From the NCBI RefSeq assembly GCF_001975985.1, contig NZ_MTQF01000003.1, forward strand, positions 1 to 49,430: DNA of 49,430 nucleotides. The letters are read 5' to 3'. The notes beneath the pieces are model-generated. The model saw only the letters and a program-made list of their open reading frames with translations. It ran no database searches and had not been told where the DNA came from. This DNA is from [Flexibacter] sp. ATCC 35103 (lineage in GTDB: Bacteria; Bacteroidota; Bacteroidia; Flavobacteriales; Flavobacteriaceae). How positions within the stretch are numbered: position 1 is the stretch's first letter; every line of letters begins with the position of its first letter. This document shows, in pieces, positions 1 through 8,411 of the stretch. The translations under genes were made by a program, and so were the position numbers.

Positions 1-24
1 ACTTTTTTCAGGACGAGACACCAC

Positions 25-64
25 AAAAAAAAGTCCCAAACTCCTTTCGGAATTTGGGACTTTT
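25..64 (-). terminator. Intrinsic terminator of the RND efflux operon
   Basis: Perfect 12-bp stem: AAAAGTCCCAAA at 29-40 pairs with TTTGGGACTTTT at 53-64 around a 12-nt loop. Read on the minus strand, the stem is followed by a run of eight T (32 down to 25), so it ends transcription of the efflux operon 20-60 nt after the permease stop codon. The plus-strand T-tract is shorter, so termination of any plus-strand transcript would be weaker. Confidence 0.85.
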
Positions 65-83
65 CAATCTAAAATTAAATCAA

Positions 84-3000
84 TTAATGGGTATGTTTAG
101 GATTAAAACCGTCCTCGCTTAATTCAGTTGGTGTATAATCTGCAACCATTTCAGCTTCGTAATCGATTTTTTCTCCTTTAGAGAATTTATGAATAATTTT
201 CTCCATGATACTATATATAACCGGAACCACAATCAAGGTTAGGAATAATGAAGAAATTAATCCTCCGATAATTACCCAAGCCAATCCGTTTTTCCATTCA
301 GCTCCTGCTCCAGATGCTAATGCAATTGGGAACATACCAAATACCATCGCAATTGTAGTCATCAAAATTGGACGTAAACGAGCGTGATTTGCCTGAATTA
401 ATGCCGTTCTGATTGATTCTCCTGCTGCACGTCTTTGGTTGGTATAATCCACAAGCATGATCGCATTCTTACACACCAGACCAATCAACATAATAATACC
501 TAAAATTGTAAAGATATTTAATGAGTTGTTTGTTAATGCCAGTGCTAACATCGCTCCAATAAATGAAAGCGGAATCGCGAACAATACTACAAACGGGTGA
601 GCAAAACTATCATATAAACTCACCATTACAAGGTAAACCAAGATAATAGCGGCTAATAAAGCGATTCCCAAAGTACCAAATCCTTCTGATTGGTTTTCCT
701 GGTCTCCACCCCAGATATAGTTTACACCGGCTGGTTTTTTAAGCTTGTCTAATTTAGCTTGCCATTGTGTTACAATTGTTCCTGAAGGAACCCCAACGTT
801 TTGTCCTTTTACGGTTACAGATGCTGACTTGTCTCTACGCTCTAACTGGCTAGGTCCTGAACCTTCTGTAATATCAGCAAATTGAGATAACTTAATTTGT
901 TGTCCTGCTGCATTAATGAATATCAAATTACTTACATCAGTAATACTTTTTCTGTCGAATGCATTGTATCTAATGTTGATATCATATTCGTATTCACCAG
1001 CTCTGTATTTACCATCTGTGTTTCCGCTAAAAGCAGTTTGCATCGTTAGACCAACAGTTTGAAGTGTTAATCCTAAAGCGGCCATTTTATCACGGTCTAC
1101 TTTTACGTTAACCTCAGGGTTTCCGTCTTCAACAGTTAGTTTAATCTCTGTTGTTCCTGGAATTGTACGTAATTCAGCTTCTGCTAATTTAGCAAATGCC
1201 ATAGCACTTTCTGTCGATGGACCTGTTACAATTAATCCTAATGTAGCATCTTCAGCAGTACCTAAAATACCTACAGGAACTGTTTTTACTTTTGCTCCTA
1301 CCAGTACTTTTTCAAGCTTACGTTTAATTTTTGCAGCATAAACATTCGCGTCATCCGTACGGTCTTTTTGTTCGATCATTTTTACGTCAATCTCTGCTTT
1401 ATAAGCTGTAGCTTGCGATGCTCCAAAACCTTCTGAGGTTTGTCCTACCGTTGTAATTTGACTATGAACATATTCCTGAGCTTTTAAGTAAGCTTCGGCT
1501 TTTTGTGTCATGAAGTTTGTTTGTTCTAACGAAGCGTCTTTTGGCATTTCGATCTGAACTAAGAATTCCCCACTATCAGATGATGCGAAAAACTCTCCTC
1601 CAATAAATCCACCTCCCATTAATCCTATCGTAGATCCAAAGAATAATACCAGAACGACAATAAGCGTTTTAATATAGTGATCTAAACACCAGGTCAATAA
1701 TTCAGAAACCCAGTTTGTAAAACGTGTTAAATAACTTTCGAAACCAAGGATAACTCTTCCAAAGAAATTTTTTCCTTCAATGTGCTCTAATTTACCGTAA
1801 CGAGATGATAACCATGGAATGATTGTAAATGAAGCTAAAAGTGATAGTAAAGTCGATATAATTACCGTAACACAAAATTGTGTAATGATATTAGAAACTA
1901 AACCAGAACTCATCGCGATAGGCAAGAACACTACCACAATTACTAATGTAATCGAAGTTACAGTTCCTCCAATTTCGGCAGTACCATCGTAAGATGCACG
2001 AATTCGGCTTTTACCCATTTCCATGTGCCTGTAAATATTCTCGAGGACCACAATCGCATCATCGACCAGAATACCTACAACAAGAGATAATCCTAATAAA
2101 CTCATTAAGTTCAAAGTATACCCCATTAAATAAATACCAATAAAGGTAGCAATCAAAGATGCCGGAATAGACACCATTACAATCAGCGAGTTTCTAATAC
2201 TATGTAAGAAGAACAACATTACAAAAGCTACCAGAACTACTGCAATTAATAAATCGTGAACAACAGAATCTGCTGCTTCAAGAGTAAAAACGGTACTGTC
2301 TTTTGCTACTTCTAATTTTAGCTGGTTTACTTTATAATCTTTTTCAAGAATAGCAATTGTTTTTAATAATTGCTCACTTACTGCAACGGCATTCGCATCA
2401 GATTGTTTTACGATTTGCAAAACAATAGCACTTTTTTGATCTACACGTGATATTTTCTCTGCAATTTTCTGTGTATCCTGAACATCTGCAATATCACTTA
2501 AACGAACCTGAATTCCGTTTTGAGAAGAAACTACCAGATTTCTTAATTCTGCAACACTTTTATATTTACCCGCTAAACGAATTAATATTTTTTGATTACG
2601 CGTCTGGATATTTCCGGTTGGGAAATCTAAGTTAGATGTCAAAATATTTTGTTGTACCTGCGGAACAGATAATCCGTATCCCTGCATTTTTAATGCATCA
2701 AGATTTACCTGAATTTCACGTTCAGATCCACCAATAATATTTACCTGCGCAACACCTTGTACACGGGATAAAATAGGGGCAATTTTTTTGTCAATTAAGT
2801 CATAAAATTCTGCTTCGTCCATTTTTCCGTTAGCACCAAGCGTCATGATTGGTAAATCACTCAGCGAGAACTTGGTCAGTGCCGGTGTTTTTACATCATC
2901 CGGTAAATCACTAATGATCGCGTTTATTTTTCGCTGTGCATCATTCAAAGAAAAATCGACTTTTGCGTTTGATGTCAGTGTAATCGAAACAATAGATAAA

Positions 3001-3260
3001 CTTTCGTATGATTTTGAGTCAATTTTCTTAACATTCTCTAAGGATGCAATCGCGTCCTCTATTTTCTTGGTTACAGTATTTTCTACCTCACTAGGAGAAG
3101 CTCCCGGATAAACAGTAGAAATTGTAATAACGTTTTGTTCAAATTTCGGGATCAGCTCATAGCCCAGTTGGCTGTAGCTAAACAATCCACCAAGTGTCAG
3201 AATTGTAAACAATACAATTACCAACGACGGACGTTTTATGGATATTTCGGCTAATTTCAT
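84..3260 (-). CDS. RND-family multidrug efflux permease (AcrB-like, inner membrane)
   Basis: This is the proton-driven inner-membrane pump of a tripartite RND efflux system. The protein has 1058 residues, the usual length for the AcrB/HAE1 family. The N-terminus (KRPSLVIVLFTILTLGGLFS) is the first membrane helix, followed by a large periplasmic loop. Near residue 397 lies GILVDDAIVVLENIYRH, carrying the paired Asp residues of the proton relay in TM4. A second periplasmic porter half and a second helix block with IMLIGLVCKNAIMLVDYTNQ complete the internal duplication. The gene is last in an operon after the adaptor, and a 91-nt linker with an inverted repeat separates the two. The substrate cannot be read from the sequence; a drug, bile-salt or lipid-like compound is possible. 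Confidence 0.95.
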   Translation of the reverse strand: MKLAEISIKRPSLVIVLFTILTLGGLFSYSQLGYELIPKFEQNVITISTVYPGASPSEVENTVTKKIEDAIASLENVKKIDSKSYESLSIVSITLTSNAKVDFSLNDAQRKINAIISDLPDDVKTPALTKFSLSDLPIMTLGANGKMDEAEFYDLIDKKIAPILSRVQGVAQVNIIGGSEREIQVNLDALKMQGYGLSVPQVQQNILTSNLDFPTGNIQTRNQKILIRLAGKYKSVAELRNLVVSSQNGIQVRLSDIADVQDTQKIAEKISRVDQKSAIVLQIVKQSDANAVAVSEQLLKTIAILEKDYKVNQLKLEVAKDSTVFTLEAADSVVHDLLIAVVLVAFVMLFFLHSIRNSLIVMVSIPASLIATFIGIYLMGYTLNLMSLLGLSLVVGILVDDAIVVLENIYRHMEMGKSRIRASYDGTAEIGGTVTSITLVIVVVFLPIAMSSGLVSNIITQFCVTVIISTLLSLLASFTIIPWLSSRYGKLEHIEGKNFFGRVILGFESYLTRFTNWVSELLTWCLDHYIKTLIVVLVLFFGSTIGLMGGGFIGGEFFASSDSGEFLVQIEMPKDASLEQTNFMTQKAEAYLKAQEYVHSQITTVGQTSEGFGASQATAYKAEIDVKMIEQKDRTDDANVYAAKIKRKLEKVLVGAKVKTVPVGILGTAEDATLGLIVTGPSTESAMAFAKLAEAELRTIPGTTEIKLTVEDGNPEVNVKVDRDKMAALGLTLQTVGLTMQTAFSGNTDGKYRAGEYEYDINIRYNAFDRKSITDVSNLIFINAAGQQIKLSQFADITEGSGPSQLERRDKSASVTVKGQNVGVPSGTIVTQWQAKLDKLKKPAGVNYIWGGDQENQSEGFGTLGIALLAAIILVYLVMVSLYDSFAHPFVVLFAIPLSFIGAMLALALTNNSLNIFTILGIIMLIGLVCKNAIMLVDYTNQRRAAGESIRTALIQANHARLRPILMTTIAMVFGMFPIALASGAGAEWKNGLAWVIIGGLISSLFLTLIVVPVIYSIMEKIIHKFSKGEKIDYEAEMVADYTPTELSEDGFNPKHTH

Positions 3261-3274
3261 ATTTGTTTTTTTAT

Positions 3275-3346
3275 GCTTTAGGCTTTACGCTATTTGCTTT
3301 AGGCTTTTGAGAAATGCTTAAAGCTTATAGCTTACGGCTTATAGCC
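3275..3346. repeat. Imperfect inverted-repeat linker between adaptor and permease genes
   Basis: The left arm at 3275-3304 is built of repeated GCTTTAGGC/GCTATT words. The right arm at 3317-3346, reverse-complemented, matches it at 22 of 30 positions. Most of the 91-nt gap between the two cotranscribed genes is this element. It has the same design as the linkers at 19944, 32081, 34599 and 36638 but uses a different word. Confidence 0.6.
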
Positions 3347-3351
3347 TCCAA

Positions 3352-4419
3352 TTATTTAATAATTTCTACTGTATTACCGTCTTGTAAGTTAATTTGACCT
3401 GTAACAATTACAGTTTCTCCATCAGATAATCCATTAATAATTTCCACCTGATCTCCTAAAATTCTTCCGGCAGTTACTTTTCTTAATTTTGCAATACCTT
3501 TTTCAACTACAAAAATCTCGTTGCTGCTCACACTTCCTACGAAAGCATTTCTAGGTACAACCATCAAGTTTTGTTTTTGTTGTTTTGAACCAAAATTTGC
3601 AGTTCCGTACATACCTGCTTTCAGGTCATTATTTACGTTGTTTGAAATTTCGATTTCAACAGGAAAATTCAAAGATTCATCTGCTTTTGCAGCAATAAAT
3701 GTAATTTTTCCAGAGAAAGTTTTATCAGGATAAACACTTGCAGTCACGTTGATTGTATTTCCAACTTTCAAACTCGCTACCTGGTTTTCGTTTACTGTAA
3801 CTACTAGTTTTAATTTAGAAACGTTTACAATATCAAACAATGCTGTTGCAGGCATTCCTGCTAAGATAGATCCCGGCTCAATATATTTTTTATTGATGAA
3901 TCCGTTTATTGGAGCTTTTACTTTAGTATCCCCAACATTGATGTTGGCTTGTTTCAGGCTAGATTCAGCATTTGTTAAAGCTAATTTTGCCTGATCTAAT
4001 TGTTGTTTCGTAACACCGCCTGTTTTAAAAGCATTTTCGTATCTGCTGTAATCAGATTTTGCATTTTGGTAAACAGCTTGCGCTTGTTGCGCGCTTACAT
4101 TAATAACATCACCTCTTACTGTCAATAAAGTCTGACCTACTCTTACGTAATCACCTTCTTTTGCCAGAACACTAATTACTTTTCCTGATTTTTCAGCAGA
4201 AAATGTTAATTGTTGAATTGGCTGAAAATTTCCGTTAGCAACGAAGTCTAACGAAACTTCTTCTGTTTTTACCGGAGCTACTTTTACTGAAACTGCAGCA
4301 TTTTTCTCTGCTACGATATCTGTTTTTTCTTTATTCTCCTTCTTATTATTATTTAAGACATATCCAATCACACCCAGCGCTGCGATTATGATTACGATTG
4401 TTAAAATAGTTTTCTTCAT
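3352..4419 (-). CDS. RND efflux periplasmic adaptor (membrane fusion protein)
   Basis: The adaptor bridges the inner-membrane permease and the outer-membrane channel in the periplasm. It has 355 residues, starting with a signal or anchor helix (KKTILTIVIIIAALGVIGYV), a lysine/glutamate-rich linker, then the HlyD/AcrA order of barrel-sandwich (biotinyl-lipoyl-like) half, alpha-helical hairpin at about residues 105-160 (rich in Q, A and K), second lipoyl half (KVKAPINGFINKKYIEPGSI), beta-barrel and membrane-proximal domain. It lies 9 nt downstream of the tolC-like gene and 91 nt upstream of the permease, all on the minus strand, so all should be on one transcript. There is no lipobox cysteine, so it is probably held by an uncleaved N-terminal helix or is free in the periplasm. 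Confidence 0.93.
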   Translation of the reverse strand: MKKTILTIVIIIAALGVIGYVLNNNKKENKEKTDIVAEKNAAVSVKVAPVKTEEVSLDFVANGNFQPIQQLTFSAEKSGKVISVLAKEGDYVRVGQTLLTVRGDVINVSAQQAQAVYQNAKSDYSRYENAFKTGGVTKQQLDQAKLALTNAESSLKQANINVGDTKVKAPINGFINKKYIEPGSILAGMPATALFDIVNVSKLKLVVTVNENQVASLKVGNTINVTASVYPDKTFSGKITFIAAKADESLNFPVEIEISNNVNNDLKAGMYGTANFGSKQQKQNLMVVPRNAFVGSVSSNEIFVVEKGIAKLRKVTAGRILGDQVEIINGLSDGETVIVTGQINLQDGNTVEIIK

Positions 4420-4428
4420 TTTGTTTAG

Positions 4429-5763
4429 TTATTTAATAAGAGTTTTAAGTTCGCCTTTTGATTTGATTAGTGCTACTTCGGCAATTTTGTAATTCAAGAC
4501 TGCTCTGGTAAAATTATTTTGAGCTTCAAGCTGTGCATTTTCAGCATCTAACAAATCTGTTAATGATGCTAATCCCTGAAGATAATTGTTTTTTGTGTTG
4601 CTTAGGATTTCTGTTGCCAACTGCATATTTTCTTTTTGATTCTGAATAGTTACAAGGTTGTTATCAATATCAGCCATTGCATTTCTATAATCTAAATCAA
4701 GTGAAAGTTTGGTGTCTTTCATATCTTCCTGAAGCGATCTGATTTCTATATCAGCTTGTTTTACTTTTGCACGGGTACCAAATCCTGTAAAAATTGGAAC
4801 GTGTAGATTTAATCCAATTGCAGAGTAATCTGACCAATACACGCCATCTTTAGGTTTTGCAAACCAAGGCATTTGAGGTCCCTGACCAATATAATTGTAT
4901 CCTGCAGTTAAAGAAAGTGTTGGATAATATCCGGCTTCAACCGCTTTTTTATTGAATACTAAAAGCTCTTCTTGTTTTTTCAAAAGCAGGTATTCTGTTC
5001 TGTTTTCTGTATTAGGAGTTTCTGTCAATGCAGCAGGTACAACTTCAAATTCTTCTTTCGGAATTTCTATTACGGTTTCAATAGGCATTCCCATATAAAA
5101 CTTTAAAGCATTCTCTTGTAATGTAATTTGATTTTTAATTTGCTGACGTTCTGTATCAATATTTGACATTTTAACCACAATACGGTCTAAGTCAATTTTT
5201 TTAGCCAAACCATTATCAAATTGTCCTTTTACGATGTCACGAACTTTAGTCGTATTAACATAATTGCTGTCTAATAAAATTAATCTTTCACGTTGTACGT
5301 AAACAGAATAATAGTTATTAGCCACTCTTTCTATTACTTGCTCTTCTGTTAATTGCTCGTTTATCTGATAGAATTCACGTGTAGATCTTGCAGCTCTTAA
5401 TCCGGTAAAAACAGATTGATCAAATATCGTCTGTGTTAGCGAAAGTCCTGCTCCCGAAGTCCATTTTTGACCAAATGCTGCCTGAATAGTAGTTCCCGGC
5501 GCACCAAATCCTGCTCCGTCAATAACCGTCGTTTGTATTACAGGATTATAAGTTAAACTTCCGTTTGCAGAAATTTGAGGCAACGCTCTGGAACGCACTT
5601 CCTGAATTTTGTACTCACTATTTTCAACCTGCAGCTTTGCTTTTTTTGCATCAGCCTTGTTTTCAAGTGCATATATAAGAGCATCTTTCAGGGTTAGTGT
5701 TTTGACTTGTGCGTTGGCAGACAAGCCAATTGAACACAAAAATATAAGAATTATTCGTTTCAT
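4429..5763 (-). CDS. TolC-family outer-membrane efflux protein
   Basis: This is the outer-membrane channel of the efflux system. It has 444 residues and a cleavable signal peptide (MKRIILIFLCSIGLSANAQ, predicted cut after ANA or AQ). The body consists of two OEP repeats made of long amphipathic helices, such as the stretches beginning LKDALIYALENKADAKKAKL near residue 23 and GLASLTDLLDAENAQLEAQN near residue 400. The second is the typical C-terminal OEP hairpin. The gene starts 10 nt after the tetR stop codon and ends 9 nt before the adaptor gene. This tight spacing indicates one operon controlled from the tetR promoter. Confidence 0.93.
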   Translation of the reverse strand: MKRIILIFLCSIGLSANAQVKTLTLKDALIYALENKADAKKAKLQVENSEYKIQEVRSRALPQISANGSLTYNPVIQTTVIDGAGFGAPGTTIQAAFGQKWTSGAGLSLTQTIFDQSVFTGLRAARSTREFYQINEQLTEEQVIERVANNYYSVYVQRERLILLDSNYVNTTKVRDIVKGQFDNGLAKKIDLDRIVVKMSNIDTERQQIKNQITLQENALKFYMGMPIETVIEIPKEEFEVVPAALTETPNTENRTEYLLLKKQEELLVFNKKAVEAGYYPTLSLTAGYNYIGQGPQMPWFAKPKDGVYWSDYSAIGLNLHVPIFTGFGTRAKVKQADIEIRSLQEDMKDTKLSLDLDYRNAMADIDNNLVTIQNQKENMQLATEILSNTKNNYLQGLASLTDLLDAENAQLEAQNNFTRAVLNYKIAEVALIKSKGELKTLIK

Positions 5764-5773
5764 AGATTGATGA

Positions 5774-6373
5774 TTAAATGATAATTTTTTTAAGTTGTTT
5801 TTCTAATTCCAGTATTCCTTTTTCTGTTGCCATTGCTCTGGTATGATATTCCAGTGCTTCTAATTCTATTCTTTGTGCTTCACTTTCTGAATCCGTAGTA
5901 GCATTAATATGAAAAATCAGCGTGTAATAAAACTTTACATATAAGTCTATATTCAAATCCGGTCTGTATAAACCTTCACTGATTCCTTTTAAAATATTAT
6001 CTCTAAAATAATGGTTGCACTGATCTATTTCGTGGGTCATTACATTTTGATAAATTTCAGGATAATGTTTTTTTAACTGATAAAGAGGAGAAGTATCGGT
6101 TGCATTTTTAAACATATCACGAAACATTTCTCTAATTTCAAAATTCTCATGAATTGCATTATAACCTCTCGCTACTATAGTATCGATAACTTCATGTACT
6201 TGCTTGTGAACCGTTGAGGTACTTTCTTCGATTAAAACTTCTTTATTACAGAAATATTTATAGATCGTTTTTTTAGAAATACACATTTCTCCTGCAATAT
6301 CATCCATGGTAACACTTTTAAAACCTAGTTTTAAAAATAATTCACTTGCTTTTGATATGATTTTCTCTTTCAT
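5774..6373 (-). CDS. TetR/AcrR-family transcriptional regulator of the efflux operon
   Basis: The 199-residue protein has an N-terminal TetR helix-turn-helix: ASELFLKLGFKSVTMDDIAG, then MCISKKTIYKYFCNKEVLIE as recognition helix and following turn. The C-terminal two thirds are all-alpha, as expected for a ligand-binding and dimerisation domain. I chose the ATG at 6373; an in-frame TTG four codons upstream would add MKIK. It is the first gene of the efflux operon, so it is probably autoregulated. A 28-bp inverted repeat (6407-6434) sits directly upstream of its -7 box, and the same repeat occurs twice upstream of the yceI-like gene. Repression relieved by a pump substrate is the usual mode in this family; the ligand is unknown. 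Confidence 0.92.
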   Translation of the reverse strand: MKEKIISKASELFLKLGFKSVTMDDIAGEMCISKKTIYKYFCNKEVLIEESTSTVHKQVHEVIDTIVARGYNAIHENFEIREMFRDMFKNATDTSPLYQLKKHYPEIYQNVMTHEIDQCNHYFRDNILKGISEGLYRPDLNIDLYVKFYYTLIFHINATTDSESEAQRIELEALEYHTRAMATEKGILELEKQLKKIII

Positions 6374-6394
6374 TTTAATTTTCAAATTGCATCA

Positions 6395-6402
6395 CAAATA
6401 TA
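6395..6402 (-). promoter_or_regulatory. -7 box of the tetR-efflux operon promoter
   Basis: On the minus strand this reads TATATTTG, a perfect match to the Bacteroidota TANNTTTG -7 element, 22 nt upstream of the tetR ATG. A TTG (6421-6419 on the minus strand) lies 16 bp further upstream, shorter than usual for the -33 element, and inside the operator. Confidence 0.6.
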
Positions 6403-6406
6403 CTTA

Positions 6407-6434
6407 GGAAACTAAAATCAAAAAAATAGTTTCC
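6407..6434. promoter_or_regulatory. TetR operator candidate 1 (GGAAACT-N14-AGTTTCC)
   Basis: GGAAACT at 6407-6413 and AGTTTCC at 6428-6434 form a perfect 7-bp inverted repeat with a 14-nt spacer, extendable to 8 bp (GGAAACTA/TAGTTTCC). It begins 4 nt upstream of the tetR -7 box, so a bound repressor would block RNA polymerase. The same arms and spacer occur at 7048-7075 and 7099-7126. Confidence 0.7.
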
Positions 6435-6480
6435 ACTATATTTGTAATAATTTTACATTAATTTATTCTTCATGTAAGAT

Positions 6481-7002
6481 TTATATACTGAATTCTAAAT
6501 TTGCAATCAGCTTAATATCTTTACCTAAAGCCAGACCTCCGTTATGATTGAAGGAATTATAATCTAATCCAAAATCCTGACGTTTAATATCTCCTTTAAT
6601 TTCAAAAGCAACTTTTCTTTCACCATTATAATTGTTAACACCAATAAACTCAGCATCAAGTTCTACTACTCTGGTTACATCTTTTATCGTTAAATCACCT
6701 TTAAAAAAATTGATGTTGTTGTTTACTTTTTGAAAAGAAGTCGATTTAAAACTAATAATCGGATGTTCGTTTACATCGAAAAAATCCTGAAGTTGTAAAT
6801 AGGTATCGATTTGTTGAAAACTATCTTTTTTATTGTTGATGTCTAAAGAAAACTCAACCGAAGCATCTTCAATTTCATTGTCTTCGATGTTCACATAACC
6901 ATCAAATTTATTGGTAGTTCCTCCCATATAGGCAATTATCGAATGTCTCATTTTAATTAAAACATCTGATTGGCTAGAATCTAAGGTCCATGTTGTTTTC
7001 AT
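6481..7002 (-). CDS. YceI-like lipid-binding lipocalin-fold protein
   Basis: The 173-residue protein matches the YceI family from end to end. It begins with WTLDSSQSDVLIKMRHSIIA and contains the central DVNEHPIISFKSTSF and FKGDLTIKDVTRVVELDAEF motifs and the GERKVAFEIKGDIKRQDFGL segment near the C-terminus. YceI proteins form a beta-barrel that holds long isoprenoid or fatty-amide chains. Most are periplasmic, but this one has no signal peptide and should be cytoplasmic. It is next to a polyprenyl diphosphate synthase, and its promoter carries two copies of the operator found in front of the tetR-efflux operon. A joint response to a lipophilic compound is plausible but is inference. Confidence 0.9.
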   Translation of the reverse strand: MKTTWTLDSSQSDVLIKMRHSIIAYMGGTTNKFDGYVNIEDNEIEDASVEFSLDINNKKDSFQQIDTYLQLQDFFDVNEHPIISFKSTSFQKVNNNINFFKGDLTIKDVTRVVELDAEFIGVNNYNGERKVAFEIKGDIKRQDFGLDYNSFNHNGGLALGKDIKLIANLEFSI

Positions 7003-7047
7003 AAATATTTGATTTTATTGAGTTTATAAATTACTCAAACTCTTCAC

Positions 7048-7075
7048 GGAAACTTTTCCAGTGTTCAGAGTTTCC
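7048..7075. promoter_or_regulatory. TetR operator candidate 2 (yceI leader)
   Basis: GGAAACT at 7048-7054, a 14-nt spacer, and AGTTTCC at 7069-7075. It lies 12 nt downstream of the yceI -7 box, around or just after the expected transcription start, and 46 nt before the ATG. Repressor bound here would block initiation or elongation. Confidence 0.65.
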
Positions 7076-7086
7076 AATTAACGGTG

Positions 7087-7094
7087 CAAATATA
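7087..7094 (-). promoter_or_regulatory. -7 box of the yceI-like gene promoter
   Basis: On the minus strand this reads TATATTTG, identical to the tetR -7 box. A TTG (7116-7114 on the minus strand) lies 19 bp upstream, as expected for the Bacteroidota -33 element. It lies between operator candidates 2 and 3. Confidence 0.65.
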
Positions 7095-7098
7095 AACA

Positions 7099-7126
7099 GG
7101 AAACTCTAAACACCAAAAAAGTTTCC
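7099..7126. promoter_or_regulatory. TetR operator candidate 3 (over the yceI -33 region)
   Basis: GGAAACT at 7099-7105, a 14-nt spacer, and AGTTTCC at 7120-7126. It starts 4 nt from the -7 box, exactly as at the tetR promoter; both read CAAATATA-N3-AGGAAACT on the plus strand. A lone GGAAACT half-site is also present at 7188-7194, without a partner 14 nt away. Confidence 0.7.
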
Positions 7127-7235
7127 AAGTTTTTTTTAAATATTTTTAACTCCTTAAGAATTAACAGATTCAAGCGCTATTGTAAACGGAAACTATCATT
7201 TAAAATTTAAGAAAGGAATAATTCATTATGAATCG

Positions 7236-7243
7236 TATCTTTG
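7236..7243 (+). promoter_or_regulatory. -7 box of the polyprenyl synthase promoter
   Basis: TATCTTTG matches TANNTTTG and lies 25 nt before the ATG at 7269. No exact TTG sits at the usual distance upstream. Confidence 0.5.
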
Positions 7244-7268
7244 AGGCTCGTAATTCAGATTATATTTT

Positions 7269-8243
7269 ATGCACGATATTAGCCAATACCAGGATTTTTT
7301 TATCAATTATTTAGAAAAACAAAGCATCAGTAAAGAGCCTAAAAACCTTTACGAACCTATTGAATATATTTTAGGTCTTGGTGGAAAACGCATGCGTCCG
7401 ATACTAACTTTAATGGCTTCAGAAGTTTTTGATGCCAATTACAAAGCAGCTCTTCCGGCTGCAATGGCGGTTGAAGTTTTTCATAATTTTTCACTGGTTC
7501 ACGATGATATCATGGATGATGCGCCTTTGAGAAGAGGCAAGGAAACTGTGCATGAAAAATGGGATCTTAATACCGGAATTCTTTCCGGAGACGCAATGCT
7601 TATTCTGGCTTATCAGTATTTTGAACAATACGAACCAGCTGTTTTTAGAGATTTAGCAAAACTATTCAGCAAAACAGCTCTTGAAGTTTGCGAAGGACAA
7701 CAATGGGATGTTGATTTCGAAAAAAGAAACGACGTTACGATTCCTGAATACCTAAAAATGATCGAATATAAAACAGCCGTTTTAGTTGCTGCAGCCATGA
7801 AAATGGGCGCAATTGTAGCCAAAACTTCTGAGAAAGATGGTGATTTAATTTATGATTTCGGATTGAATTTAGGATTGGCTTTCCAGCTTCAGGATGATTA
7901 TCTGGATGCATTTGGAGATCCTGAAACCTTTGGGAAACAAGTTGGAGGTGATATTATCGTCAATAAAAAAACCTATTTATACCTCAAAGCGCGCGAGTTT
8001 TCATCAACTGAAAAAGCTCTGGAATTAGAAAAATTATTCAGTTTACAATTAGAAGACAATACCGATAAAATAACTACTGCAAAAGCAATTTTCAATGAAT
8101 CCGGAGCTTCAAAAGCGACCCAGGATGCCATAGAAATGTATACTTTTAAAGCTTTTGAAACTTTAGAAAAAATGGATATTAACGCCGAAAAGAAAGATAT
8201 TCTTAGAACTTTTGGCGAGAATTTAATGGGAAGAAAAGTATAG
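7269..8243 (+). CDS. Polyprenyl (geranylgeranyl/farnesyl-type) diphosphate synthase
   Basis: The enzyme condenses isopentenyl diphosphate onto an allylic diphosphate to make linear prenyl diphosphates, the precursors of menaquinone, carotenoids and undecaprenyl carriers. The 324-residue protein has the substrate-binding GGKRMRPIL near residue 38, the first Asp-rich motif in HNFSLVHDDIMDDAPLRRG near residue 80 with the extra residues of the bacterial FARM pattern (DDIMD), and the second Asp-rich motif in FQLQDDYLDAFGDP near residue 210. Chain length cannot be read with confidence. The gene has its own -7 box and is divergent from the yceI-like gene. Its transcript probably ends at the palindrome at 8350-8382. 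Confidence 0.93.
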   Translation: MHDISQYQDFFINYLEKQSISKEPKNLYEPIEYILGLGGKRMRPILTLMASEVFDANYKAALPAAMAVEVFHNFSLVHDDIMDDAPLRRGKETVHEKWDLNTGILSGDAMLILAYQYFEQYEPAVFRDLAKLFSKTALEVCEGQQWDVDFEKRNDVTIPEYLKMIEYKTAVLVAAAMKMGAIVAKTSEKDGDLIYDFGLNLGLAFQLQDDYLDAFGDPETFGKQVGGDIIVNKKTYLYLKAREFSSTEKALELEKLFSLQLEDNTDKITTAKAIFNESGASKATQDAIEMYTFKAFETLEKMDINAEKKDILRTFGENLMGRKV

Positions 8244-8349
8244 TTTTTTAGTCTCAGTTTTCAGTAAAATTCAGAATCAAATATAATTATGATGATTCAT
8301 GGAGAATTGTCTAATTCGTGGCAAAAAATTTCATTTTATTACACATAGT

Positions 8350-8382
8350 AAACCCGACAGGTTTTAAAAACCTGTCGGGTTT
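8350..8382. terminator. Long bidirectional hairpin between convergent genes
   Basis: AAACCCGACAGGTTTT at 8350-8365 is the exact reverse complement of 8367-8382, a 16-bp perfect stem with one central base. It lies between the convergent prenyl synthase (ends 8243) and trehalase (ends 8412). The outer arms give TTT on both strands but no long U-tract, so termination would rely on stem strength. Stems of this kind recur in Flavobacterium intergenic regions, so it may also be a dispersed repeat. Confidence 0.6.
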
Positions 8383-8411
8383 GTCGTTTTAATTTGTGGC
8401 TATTTTATTTT

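Noticed and set aside
205..3111. Plus-strand ORFs of 60-88 codons within the RND permease gene
   Set aside because: They are antisense shadows of a well-supported gene and show no family motif or promoter.
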